Shown: one piece after another, positions 11,783 to 22,444 of the stretch
How positions within the stretch are numbered: the first letter of the stretch is position 1
Layout: the number at the start of each line of letters is the position of its first letter
Assembly: GCF_035222375.1 (NCBI RefSeq)
Contig: NW_026946366.1
Coordinates: 2,790,001 to 2,854,000 of the forward strand
Source: Podospora pseudocomata
Taxonomy: Eukaryota; Ascomycota; Sordariomycetes; Sordariales; Podosporaceae
DNA length: 64,000 nucleotides
Reading direction: 5' to 3'
Program-made: the position numbers and the translations under genes
The notes under the pieces: generated by a model
Database searches by the model: none
The model's input: only the letters and a program-made list of their open reading frames with translations
Told to the model about the DNA's origin: nothing

Positions 11783-12106
11783 GGCTGCAAAAGCATCGGC
11801 TCTGAGGGACCTGGCTTCATGACCGCTTCTTTTTCTTTTCCGAGGGACATGACGATTTATGTACGATGGGCGGACTCGGCACAACGGGTTACACACACCA
11901 CAACACATTACATGCTTAGAGATTATGTACTGCAAGGGTTCTTGGTGCATTGCTGGCCGGGTTGGTTTTTTTTCACCAAAATATGGTCTGGTTTTTTTTC
12001 TCTTTCTCTTTCTTGGGTGGTCGGCGCGGTATTTTATACGCATTTCATCGGGCTCTTCATGGAGAAGAGGGGCGCTAAGCGTGGGAAATCACGATGCTAC
12101 GATATG

Positions 12107-12130
12107 GAAGAAGAAGAAGAAGAAGAAGAG
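12107..12130 (+). repeat. GAA trinucleotide microsatellite
   Basis: About eight GAA units in tandem, followed by further purine-rich DNA and a GAG/GGA tract near 12180. It is non-coding as far as I can see. Confidence 0.85.
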
Positions 12131-12919
12131 AAGGGGAACGGAAACGATGAAACAGGCAACCAGCTCTGGGAATTTAAGAAGAGGAGGAGGAGGGGGAGGA
12201 GGGAGAAGACGGGGGCGACACCATACCTTTGTAGTTCTCTTGTTTGGACGACCTACTTAATAACATGTGTTTTTTCCTTTGTTGATAACATGTTTTTACA
12301 TAGTCTAGGAGAAAGGGAGGAAGAGGCGGGATGTAAAACTTGGTGGTCTTGTAGCATATAGGCATCTTGGCATCTCGAGATTAAGAGAGGGGAGGGTGTA
12401 TACTAGACATCGGGTGAATGGGATATTTCTGTACAACCTTTTTGAGTCTTGTGTGTGTGTCGAAGTTGATGTTTTGTAATATTATCCACTATTCTCCTAT
12501 GAATTCACCTAAGTATATCAGACCAATGGGTAGACTATGAATCTGATTGTGGGTGAGCAGGGGCGGCCGTCGGCGACACAGTAGGTTTTGGGTATATGAA
12601 GCCAGTGGCACAGGAGACCTACATTTCTCGCCCTGCCCCCAAATCAGAGCAGTGCAACCCACGAAGATATTCCAAGAAAGTACCAACATGTAGTCAATGT
12701 CTTCAGAACTACAGGGGTTCTACCTCACCGAAAATTACCAATCAAAATGATGTGGCTGACTGAACGCAGCCCGTTGATGTGAGGCAATATCAAAACACAA
12801 GAATAGTTGTTGCTTGCTGACTAGGTATGTAGATTGGCCTGCCTTGTGAGGATAAGTATAAGTGATGGCGCATCGCAAAGGAGCCAGGAGAATACTGGGT
12901 CAATTTCTATACGACCTTT

Positions 12920-13647
12920 ATGGAACTCTATTGGCAGGAAGTGAAGGGAATGCTGTCGTACATTATCAACGATACCAACAGGGGCGTGGAATGGGAAACC
13001 ACTGGCATAACTCACGAAGAGTGTGCTGGGGAGCTGAATGAATGTTTTGAAGCAATCCGCCAGGAGCTGTCCAGGGGTGCCATCGACATAAAAGAAGCAG
13101 TGGATACCAATCAAAAAAATTGACGTGCCAAAGGAGGATGTCAAAAAGTTGGAAAAGGAAGGATGATGCCGAAGATTCAGAGGAGGAGGGTATGGATGAT
13201 CCAGAAGAGGGGGATATGGAAGATTCAGAGGAGGATTCAGAGGAGCAGGATATCAAAGATTTGGAAGAAGGCGATGTCGACAACACAGAGGACGAGCTAT
13301 GGAAACGCGTTATTCCAAAGTACCCAGACGCCTTTACTAATGGCGCCCTAGGCTTGGCGGAGGCGGCAACTGTGCACGAAGAAAGTGCCCAAAATCTGGC
13401 GAGGAACAACATTTGATCGTCCAATGTGAGAAGCCCGAGGAAACAGTGGGAAATATCTCTCGCTGGGCAGTTCGAGGAAGCCCCCCTCCAGACAACCTAT
13501 GAAAAGGCTAGAACGACCACAGTTTCCGAAACTCCCGAGTCTTCATCATCCCCTAGATGCTCTGGGCATCTCGACAGTTCTCAACCTCGCAGCAAATTCA
13601 GAGCCACCGAAGCTTTCTCAATTCCCAAAGGCGCTCAAATCTTTTGA
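12920..13647 (+). pseudogene. Degenerate acidic protein ORF of unknown family
   Basis: An ATG at 12920 opens a 67-codon frame with protein-like composition. It breaks at an A7 run near 13113. Dropping one A continues a coherent Lys/Glu/Val frame for about 16 codons, and a second shift near 13160 leads into an Asp/Glu-rich segment with repeated EDSEE-type units. That frame is stopped by TGA at 13414 but then stays open, in the same frame, to 13647. Two frameshifts and one in-frame stop are best explained by a decaying gene. The TGA could derive from CGA by a C-to-T change, the kind of mutation made by RIP, though one site proves nothing. I do not recognise the family. Alternatives are sequencing errors at the homopolymer or chance open frames. 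Confidence 0.3.
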
Positions 13648-14190
13648 ACACTGTAGAACGACTTTTTCAGCTCCTAAAGGGTCAAATTACTCAAGAAGTG
13701 ACTGTAAGACTTCTTAGTTTTCGAAAACTAGCGAATATTGGAAGACTTTGACTTCTCACCCCCTCCTTTTTCCCGTCGTTACATTCTCTTTTCTTTTTAT
13801 GGGTTGTTTGATTGCTGAATAGAAGGTGACGGCGTTTTGGTGCTGCCGTTTGAACAGTTGCTGTTGATTTTTATTTGCTGCGATGTAGACACTAGATAAT
13901 CAATTGGAAACACAGCTACAATTTTGATACGACCTTGCTTTTATCACAATTCTGAATTCTGAAAGCCGATTCTCACATATATATATCCCTTGCAGCAAAA
14001 CACAAACGCCATGGACCTTCTCCCTTTTTGACCCAGGTATGTCCCACCCATCATGACCCTATTAACCCCCCTACACAAAACCATATCCAGTACAAATATT
14101 CCAAACATATCCGTATCTCAACCCTATCCCTATCAAACGCCTGATAACCCCTTCAAAAATGTAAAAAAACACTGCAGTCCGCAAAAAGAA
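13648..14190. other. Intergenic region, 3' flank of MRC1
   Basis: AT-rich DNA with T tracts near 13780 and a short ATATATAT stretch near 13977. It probably includes the MRC1 3' UTR. No gene is visible. Confidence 0.5.
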
Positions 14191-17100
14191 CTACTCAAAC
14201 CTCCCGCCCCCAAACATCCCTCCCAAAGCCTTCTTCCTCTCCCCCACCATGGCCCCCTTGAACTTCTTGTCCTCCCTCCTCTTCTCCTTCTCCGCCAGTG
14301 CCGACAACCTCTCGTTGCCTCTGGCGAGGTAACTAACACCCGACTTCTTGGAGGCAGTCTGCTTGATCTTGATACCGCCGTCTTCAGCCCTGACTTGTTG
14401 CAGGTTGGATGTGGTGACACCGGTAGAAGACATGCCCGCTGACGAGGCAGATAGAGTAGACGAATTAGTAGTGGCACGGCGGAGAAGGGGTGGGATCTTG
14501 AACGAGGACGACCGATCAGATGAACCGGCGAACGCGAGCCGGGTGGAGGAAGAGGTATTGGATGATGTGCGCTTGAGGGAGATGCGGTCCACGATTTGAG
14601 GCTTGCTGTTCTCTTTGTTGGAGGAGGCCGATGAGGGATGGGGGCCTTCACCCTCCGAGTCAGAGTCGAGAATCGTGGCGGGGATGACGGAGGAAGATTT
14701 GTAGCCAGGCCCGTCCTCGAGAAGGTTGGAGAGAGACTCCCTAATCTCGCCGATGTTGGAGGGCTTCTTCTTGTTGGTGAGGCCTGGCTTTGTGCGTCTT
14801 GGGTTGGTAGATTGCTGCTGCTGCTGCTGCTCTTGGGGTTGACTGTCGGGGATGGTGACTGCTTCATTAGAGGAGTCGCCAGTTGCAGAGTTCTGAGAGT
14901 CAAGACCTGGAGCAGGAGGAGGAGGCGCCCAGATGAAGTCCATTTCGTCGTCTGAACCACGGTCCTCGATGGTTTTGAGGAAGGCTTGGTTACGTGGGTT
15001 CTCGGCGACCTTGCTGATACGTTCATCGGCAAAGAGTGCACGCTGCATCTTGGCGAACTGGCGGCGCTTCATACGACGGAGGGCCTCCCCGCCGTCATCT
15101 TCATCATCGAGCTCATCCCAGTTGCCAGCGCGCTTGCGGCGCAGGAGACCAGTAGTGATGTCGTGAAAAAGCTTATTGATTTGCTTCTCGTCCGCAGCAC
15201 GTTCACGGTCACTGAATACAAGTTAGTACCAAATTGACCCAAAGCCATGAGAAGAAACATACGCATAGAAAGCAGCCAACTTGCGCTCATCCTCCGCCTT
15301 GTCAGCCGTCTCATCATCAATCATCTCTTGCACAGACTTTGCGTCCTCGTCGTCAGTGTCTTCGCCATCCGCACCACCCAAACCAGCATATTCATCCTCG
15401 GACTCCTCGGCTTGCTCCTCCACCATCTCACGGGCCTTGCTCTTCTTCTTGTCAAATGCTTCCTTCCTCTTGCGCTCCTTTTCTTTACGGGCAGCCTCCT
15501 TCATGGCAAAAAATGCATTGTTGGCAGAAGAAGCAGCGTCGGTCTCGATGTCGTCCTTCATAATTTCATCTTGATCCTCGTTTTCAGAAGCAGCAACTTC
15601 AGCTCTCCGGCGAAGCTTACCAGTGCGCCGTACCAAGGGAGAGTCGGCTTGACTGTTTTGGTTCGCGGGAAGGGTCTCCACCGTAGAGGCAGGCTCCTCA
15701 ATAAAGCTCCGCTGAAGAGGAGTAAAATTCTTGAAGCCAGAGTCTTGAGTTGGTTCGATCAGCTCTGATACCTGGGTAGCTTCAAACGTCTCATCCCGCA
15801 AGAACGAGTCAAAGCCGTGGACCTGAGACTGCGAGAACTGGATTTGGATGCCCCGTGTCTCTGCGTCTTGCTCACCAGGGGCTGGCTGGCTGTTCAAGAC
15901 GACACCGTCCGCTGGTTCCTGAACAGATTGTGAGAACTGCGAATCGGGGAAGGCGCCCATATCAAACGTAGGCCTGGGTTGGGAGGGAGAATCAGGAGGA
16001 GCCGAGCCCATCTGACTGTCGTCCATGGTGCCCTGGAAGATCTGGGTCAAACCCAGACCGGCAGGGCCAGCAACGGGAAGACCAGGAATGAACGTCTTGG
16101 TGGCTGAGCGCAAAACTGAGGTTGGGACGCTGGGGGAGGTATGTTGGCGGACAGAGGGTGACTTGGCCAGAATCTTCTTAGGATTAGGCGTAGCCTTGAC
16201 AACACCCTCATCGGCCTCGTCCTCGTCATCAGACAGAACAGCAGTCTGTTTCCACGCCCTGCGACGGGCCTGCTTGGAGCTGGCTGTAAAAAGACCATCC
16301 TCGTCATCTGAGTTGGGCGCGTCAACCTCCTCCGTCTCCTCATTGGTAGATTCCTCAGCAGCATCGTCGATTAAAACACCACCATCCTCCATCTCCTCCT
16401 CGTCGTCCTCATTTTCCTCCTCACTACCAGAGAGCTCAATCTCCGCCTCCTCCTCACCCTCACCAATCCAGCTCTCTCCATCATAATCACTGTCATCCCA
16501 ATCAAGTGGATCCTCCCCATTCTCCAACCGCTTCTTTCTCCTCTCCTCCTTGGCATCCGCCCTTTCCTTGGCCATGATCTCCTCAGCCTCTCTCCTCGCC
16601 TTGGCGACAATGTCCTCAACTTCTAGCTCTTCCTTTTCTCTCTCCTCAGCAGTCATGACAACGATACCCTTGGCCCGGAGAGACTCAAGGTGCCTTTCCC
16701 GCTCAAGCTTGGCCTGCGCTTTGGCCCGCTGCATCAGAGTCATCTGCAGCTCGCCCACCGTCATGGCAGGTTTCTGATGCTGCTGAAACTTTTGCTTGGT
16801 TGGTACCGGTCCCGCCTTCTTGTCCGGGTCATCCAGTTGAGCCAGACGGCGGAGGTTGAGAAGAGCTTTGGGCTCCTTGTTTTGGTTGGGGTTGACGCGA
16901 GAGAGAATCTGATCAATCTTGGAGGGCATTTGGACTTGGAGGTCGTCGTCCTCATCGTCGAGAGAAGCAGTTGCTGTGTTGGCTCGGACGGAGAACTGCG
17001 GAAACTTGACGCGGAGATTACGCTTTACGCGGGGCATCTGGTGCTGCTCTTTGGCCTTGTATTCGGCCTTGTCTTCGGCCTCAAACTCGGCGGCAGTGGC

Positions 17101-18216
17101 TTTGCCTTTGCCCTTGTCGAGTTTCTTGGGGGCAGCAGCTGCTGAGGCGGCCATCTCTCCGACCGCGGGGAGCTCAACGTCACTGTTGTCCTGGAGTATC
17201 GTCTGTGGTACTGGAGTCGCCTTCTCCTTCTCGCCCTCGGGAGGTGAGCTAGGAGGTGTGTCGTCCTCCTTGCGTTCAGCATCACTCTGCTGAACTGAAG
17301 CTGGGGTACCCGCCCGGCTAGAGCTGACTGGCGCAGCCTTCTCCTTTGGTAGTTCTGTTGAAGCAGCAGCGCCGGCAGGCTTGAAGTTGAACCTCTCGAA
17401 CAGGGTGGATTTGGTAATCTTCTTCTTAACCTTGGCCTCGTGCGCAAGTTGCAAGGCTCTGGTCATCCGCTGCGTTTCTCTGTTCATCTCCTCCAATGCC
17501 TTCTTGCTAGCCTTGCGAGCGGAGGGCCGTGATTTGGCACCCTCTTGTGTGAGCTTGTGGCCACCCTCATCGTCCGTAAAGTCCTCGGGATCCTCATCAT
17601 CCATAATCATGGCATTCCTTTCGGCCTTCTTGCGAGCCTCCTCTGCTTCCCGAGCAAGTCTTTCCGCCCTCTTCTTGGCAACCAGTGCCTCGAATTTCGC
17701 ATTCTTGGCCAGACGAGAGGGGCTAGGGAGGTCCTCATCATAACTGCCAGCTTCTCCGGAGGGTTTCGAAGGCGAAACAAAAAGTTCTTGTGGCGCTGGA
17801 CTGTGGTTCTGTTCTGGTGACGGGGATCGTGGCGCTGTTGCTGTTGGCTCTTGTTCTGGTGTTGCGCTCCGTTGGCGACGTGCCTTCAACTTTCTAGGCC
17901 GCGCGGCGATGATCTCGTATTCATCTTCGTCGTCATCCTCGGCTTCTTTTGTCGCAGCAGTCTTCTTGGGTGAAGAGGGTTTTGGGCTGTCCTTCTCAGA
18001 TTCTGAATCGGCTGTGGGTTCTGTGTTTCCGCCCAGCATTCTCGCGGCCAGTTTGCCCCTTGGTCGTAAAATTTCCGCGTCGTCTTCTCCTTCACTGGTA
18101 CTGCTGTCGCTTCCATAGTTGAGGAATCTGTTATGGGTGCGAATACGCGTGGTGGTAGGGCTGGCGAGGGGTGTCGCGCTGCCACTTCGCCTTGAGAGGG
18201 CGGGAGAGGAAGGCAT
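14191..18216 (-). CDS. MRC1: Mrc1/claspin-like replication checkpoint mediator
   Basis: Two exons, complement(join(14191..15211, 15263..18216)), give 1324 aa. The ATG is at 18216; the frame is open six codons further upstream but without an ATG. The 51-nt intron has GTATGT, TACTAAC and TTCAG. The protein is very acidic and low in complexity, with long Glu/Asp/Lys stretches, a coiled-coil-prone Arg/Glu segment around residues 510-600, and several SQ/TQ sites between about 690 and 850. The best family mark is the conserved MRC1-like block at about residues 986-1035, which reads across the splice junction and includes LFHDIT, LLRRKR and a following acidic patch. Mrc1 travels with the replisome, couples the helicase to the polymerase and passes the ATR/Mec1 signal to the Chk2/Cds1 kinase through SQ/TQ phosphorylation. 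A polyglutamine run (Q6) lies in the C-terminal exon. An ACGCGT box sits 230 bp upstream. Confidence 0.85.
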
Positions 18217-18446
18217 GGCGAAGTATATTGCCAAATAAAGGACGAATTCGGCCTAAGAATTATAAGTACAATGCTGAACTCCAAAGCATAACCCGATAAC
18301 TGCTCGACAAGAAGTTCAAAATGGGTCAATGGGTGGAAAGGTGGTGTGGTGTTGTCGAGGAAGAGCACAGGGTAGGGCGGCATAATACCTACCTAGGTTT
18401 AAGTGCCCCACCACGGCACGTCGCGATTGCTGGGAAGCGCGTCAGA

Positions 18447-18452
18447 ACGCGT
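18447..18452. promoter_or_regulatory. MCB-like box (ACGCGT) upstream of MRC1
   Basis: An exact ACGCGT lies 231 bases upstream of the MRC1 start codon, with another CGCGT core within 10 bases (AAGCGCGTCAG). Position and gene function both fit a G1/S control site bound by an MBF-type factor. This is an inference from motif and context. Confidence 0.5.
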
Positions 18453-18773
18453 CCACTGTGAGCGGCAAACGGGAGTTCCGTTTCCACTTTTTGATGTGTG
18501 GCACCAGCCACTACCACCCCCATCAGGGGCTTAAAAACCACGTTAAATTTTGAAGAATTTTATAATTTAGCTCTTTTACTGAAATGGTGAGAAAACACAC
18601 AAATACAACCAAGACAGCACAAATATACCCTCAACAGGTCCCTGAATGAATACACCTGCGTGACAGTGGCTCGCTCGCAGGCCGCACTTCACGCAGGACA
18701 AAGAAAAGACACTATGGGCTCGCAGGCTACATAATAAGCACCGGAATGGCCTGATCAGAGGGCCAGAATTGCC

Positions 18774-18785
18774 TGCACGCGTGCA
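18774..18785. repeat. 12-bp perfect palindrome TGCACGCGTGCA
   Basis: The palindrome is flanked by GCC on the left and AGGC on the right, which extends the symmetry with one extra base. It lies in gene-free DNA about 560 bp before the MRC1 start codon and next to the LTR-like region. It includes another ACGCGT. Confidence 0.6.
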
Positions 18786-19026
18786 AGGCTCAAAATTCGA
18801 AAGAAACAAAAGTCGATGTCCTGTCTAAAATAGAATGTCCGAAGCAGACCGCTTATATACATGACCCCTGTACCCCCGAATCCTCCGAGAGCCCCACTTC
18901 CTTACTCAAACCCTCAGGCCTGTGAGCCGCACCCCAAACCATTACCACTAGAAAAGGTATCGAAATATAGCTTTTCACTTTTGATTTAACTGTAAAACTT
19001 CTTTTTTTATAGTTATTATAGCTAAA

Positions 19027-19304
19027 TGTCACAACCCTGGTATATGGACGTGACTAAACGATTAGTTGTGGAACCACGGGAGCAGGGACCAGTCGGGGAA
19101 ACACCCAGGAGAGCCAATCACAGTGCAGGAAGAATGATCAGTGTGACCAGGGTACTGATCAGACTGAGCACGACTCAGGGGAGGTCTATATATACGGAGG
19201 AACTGGCTGGTGTAGATAGACAGTTCCGCAGTATGCAATTCACGCTTGTATTCACAGTATTAGTGTTTACATTGAGACATCTTGTTGTGCACTGTTTAGC
19301 TGCA
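19027..19304 (+). mobile_element. LTR-like sequence, copy 1 (candidate solo LTR)
   Basis: It begins TGTCACAACC and ends GTTTAGCTGCA, fitting the TG...CA ends of long terminal repeats. Bases 19182-19304 are shared with the next copy: a TATA box in GTCTATATATACGGAGGAACT, then AGTTCCGCAGTATGCAAT, ATTGAGACA and the terminal CACTGTTTAGCTGCA. A TATA box followed by about 110 bases to the end resembles the U3-R-U5 layout. The 5' halves of the two copies differ. No gag or pol frame is near. The + orientation is taken from the TATA box. Confidence 0.5.
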
Positions 19305-19628
19305 TGTCACAATCGTTGATGAAGAACCAACGCACGGGGCGCGGGACGCTCCTAGCCAATCATTACGGACCAATCAGAAGTGGAGCGAAAGGCTCACGGT
19401 GATCCCGGTGAGCGGAGCGACAGGATCACGGTGATCATAGTGAGCCTCAGGAGGAGGACGTGATCCAGATCACTATTAGGGAACGTGATCCAGGTGATCC
19501 ACAGGTCTATATATACGGAGGAACTAGATAGCTGGTAGATAGTTCCGCAGTATGCAATACAGGTCACATTCGTTGGTATCAGACTATTGTGATTGAGACA
19601 AGCTATTGTTGTACACTGTTTAGCTGCA
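19305..19628 (+). mobile_element. LTR-like sequence, copy 2, in tandem
   Basis: It follows copy 1 with no spacer and again begins TGTCACAA and ends GTTTAGCTGCA. The shared block is 19503-19628. Its upstream part holds several GTGATCC / GGATCAC words in both orientations (about 19398-19497). Inside, TGGTATCAGAC at 19574 resembles the initiator-tRNA primer-binding site used by many retrotransposons, although the match is incomplete and the homology with copy 1 continues past it. The true right end might instead be the TTCGTCACA near 19700. Confidence 0.5.
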
Positions 19629-20260
19629 CCGAACCATTTATCTAGAAGCACCTTCAACTGAGTATCCCTCTCAGAGGTTCTGGATCGGGGTTCGTCACAT
19701 GAAGTCCATATCCTCTCGGGCTATTTTTAATTGGGTATCGGTCATAAAATACAGGCAGCCCTACAAGGTGAGGACCACAGCCAGTAATAGAATATTCTTT
19801 CGCGCTCTCTTCCTCTCTCTCTCACACACACACACTCTTTTAGTTTCCCATGAATGCTTGCCTTCCTCTCAACACACAACTACGCTTTTCAACCTTGTTC
19901 AAACATCCCACCATCCATCAAGCCTCAAGCCCCCATGTTCTACAATATCAAACAGGATATACAAGAAAATGCAGTGAAGGGAAAAAAGGCTTTAAATGCA
20001 ACCCCCTGACTCCAGGTATAAGCGCAAAGCAAAGATAACCGCTCGCATCTTACCCCATGTACGCCAATTCGCCAAATGACATCGCCTATGTCGCTCTCGC
20101 CAGAATGCAAACGCCAGCCAGGAGTGCCATCCACAACATAGATATAATACCCACCATCCTACCCCAAATAAACCAAAAATAAATGACCACAGGGGAATCT
20201 GAAAGCACAGGAAACAAATGAGAAAATACAAGAGCAATGACAAGCAAGTCTTGCAAAGTC
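19629..20260. other. Intergenic region, 3' flank of HFI1
   Basis: It contains a CT/CA-rich stretch (CTCTCTCTCACACACACAC near 19810-19835) and otherwise ordinary AT-rich DNA. No gene is visible. Confidence 0.5.
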
Positions 20261-21889
20261 TTACCCCACAGCCAACGTCGAATCCAATACCGAATTCAAG
20301 AAATCGCCATCTGCCGGGTCGGCTCCCTCCCACCAAAGATCGTTGTCGATATCCATGGCATCTGGCCCGTGACTATGCCCTCCTATTCCATTTGTAAGTG
20401 GTGGTGGGTCTGTGGTTGCCGTGGCCAGGGCTTTGCTGCCACCAGCTGCTGTTGGTAATGGTATTAACGACGGCATTCCGTTCACCATTGTCGTCGTGCC
20501 GCTCATCTCGACATCCTCATCGTCGATTTCGCCTAATATCCTTCCACCTTCCTTCTTAATATACGTGTAAGATTCCCAATCTTCCAACTCTCCTTCTCGG
20601 TAGTCGTTGACAATCGTTTTCACTATTGTCGGGAAGTTTGCCATTCCACAGTCGCCCACATCCAACGCCAACCTCAAATCTGTCATTCCAAGAGGTCCTC
20701 TTTCGCTCGCAGCTTTGGCTTCGATCGGCAACAGCCCGCTCTTGTCCCTGGTCAGCTCTCCCCTTTGGAACGCTTCTTCTTCCTTTGCCAGTTGCTTCTT
20801 GTATTTGTGCGTCTGAACCCATGCACCCCCTGGCCCAAAGCCAGCATTACCAGAGTCGCCGGGCCCGTTGCTGCGAGTACGACTGAATACCTGCGTAAGA
20901 ACTTCTTTTATAAACGTGTCGGTGGCGATAGACATGAACTGGGCGGCTTCTGGCGCGTGGCCGGAGACGAGACCAGATTCATAGCAAAAGGGCAACATGC
21001 GGGCTTCGATACTAGATACGTCAGGGAATTCGCCAGACTCGACGGCAAGAGGTTGGGCAAAGCGTTTTCGGATCTCGAGGTCAAAGTCTACACGCTGTTA
21101 GTGAAGAGTCAAATAAGGGGTAAGGAAGGGATACATACTCATGCGACTGAGACCCCCTGCTGCGCTTGCTGGTACCTCGGTGGTCTTGGCAGGTTTGATG
21201 CGGCTCTGGTCTGTAAATACATCTGCCAAGGAGTTGAATGGGTCGAACTAGATAAAGGATCAGTATCTCCAGCGTGGATAGCCGTGGTCGTAAGAAGGCT
21301 TACATCGTTTTGTACAATGTCCTTGATCCTCCGCCTGTCTCGTGCCGGCAACTGCATGACCTCTCCCTTTAACCTCCTTTCGGCAGCATCACCAGACACG
21401 GGCTTGTTGCCTGCCGTGGTGGACGGCTTGTCATTGGCACTGACCCAGGGCGCAAGGCCCTGGTCGGGCATCTCCCTCGTGACATTTCCATAGATGGCAG
21501 CAATGAGCTGGTTATGTAGATGTTCTCTTTGTCCGTCAGGGGAAGCTAATATTGGGTCTATGCGCTCGCTGAACTCGGCTTGATTGAGGCGGCCTGTATG
21601 TAAACATGGTCAGCAAGTTTGGCCCGGCATGTATGATGCAGAGCCGCTGGCGCATACCGATCACGAAGTTCGTGATTGTTTCTTTGTAAATAACCCATTG
21701 TTCGGGGCCAATGGTGGACTTTAACTGCGTGTATATCGGCTCGAGGTCTATGCGGGCGGGTATAAGCTGGCTCGTTTTGGGAGTCTTGTGCAGCGACGGG
21801 GCCGAGACATTGATGGATTTGTTCGCGAGAATGGGGGTAGAGACGCTGATGGAAGGCCGGCTCAGGGCGGCGGGGTCGATGTCGACCAT
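20261..21889 (-). CDS. HFI1: SAGA coactivator subunit Hfi1/Ada1
   Basis: Four exons, complement(join(20261..21087, 21139..21247, 21304..21593, 21658..21889)), give 485 aa. All three introns (51, 56 and 64 nt) have standard ends and keep the frame. The start at 21889 (MVDIDPAAL) is the first ATG; the frame is open further but reaches only a TTG. Seen: an N-terminal segment [10 protein letters not shown] with [10 protein letters not shown] and [13 protein letters not shown], which is the SAGA-Tad1 (Hfi1/Ada1) signature, then a central linker, and a histone-fold-like region around [20 protein letters not shown]. Ada1 pairs with another histone-fold subunit and holds the SAGA acetyltransferase/deubiquitinase complex together in the nucleus. 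The last codons read ...LAVG-TAA, where GTAAGA is also a possible splice donor, so a further small exon cannot be fully excluded. It is divergent from the GCP3 gene. Confidence 0.85.
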
Positions 21890-22444
21890 GGTGGTGTGGC
21901 CAGCCTTGGAGTTGTAGATGTACAGATATGGTTGGAGCAATCCTGATCCGGAGGCGCGAAAGAGAGAAAGGAGCAGGGTTCAGTTTCGTCGCGCGCGAAA
22001 TGCACAGTGGTCGCGACGTGAAGCGGCAGTCATTTGCGCATCAAAATGAAGGCCAGACTCATGCGATCGCGGATCCGCAGTCAGAGTGATGGACTTGGCA
22101 TGGTGTCGCCTTGGAATGGATGGTGTTGTCGTCGGTCAGCCAAACTTGATGGTGGTCAGGTCCTCGGTTGCTCAGTGTCTGTAGTTGAATTTTGCGGGGC
22201 CTCTCAGTAACAGAGTTGCGGCGGGTGTAGTTGTAGGCCCTTGTCCCAGTCCCAGGGCAGCTTTGTACCATTCTTGGCAGCCCTTTTACACTGGACGACG
22301 ACCCCTCGTCACGTCCTGTCTTGTATCCTAGGTCGCGTCCAATCCACCAATATTCAAGTCAATAATGCAGCACTAAACATCACCACCGCCTACAAAAGAG
22401 CTTGATTGCGAACGGCACTGGGTTGACATTGACACAATGCAACC
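21890..22444. promoter_or_regulatory. Divergent promoter region HFI1 / GCP3
   Basis: The 555 bases between the two start codons must hold both promoters. I see no single strong element; a CGCGCGAAA run near 21992 is the only G1/S-like core. Confidence 0.5.

Larger units (their letters stand above)
11023..12919. other. Low-complexity intergenic region after WEE1
   Basis: No gene is visible. The stretch contains an A22 run, a T29 run and a GAA microsatellite (each listed separately), several short T tracts near 11960-12010, and a GAGGAGG tract near 12182. The 3' UTR of WEE1 must end near its left side. Confidence 0.5.
18217..19026. other. MRC1 upstream region and possible old repeat DNA
   Basis: The first 250 bases are the MRC1 promoter. 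From about 18540 the DNA becomes AT-rich and then contains short internal repeats (CTCGCAGGC twice) and a perfect palindrome at 18774. It leads directly into LTR-like sequence at 19027, so part of it may be older transposon debris, but I cannot show that. Confidence 0.35.
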
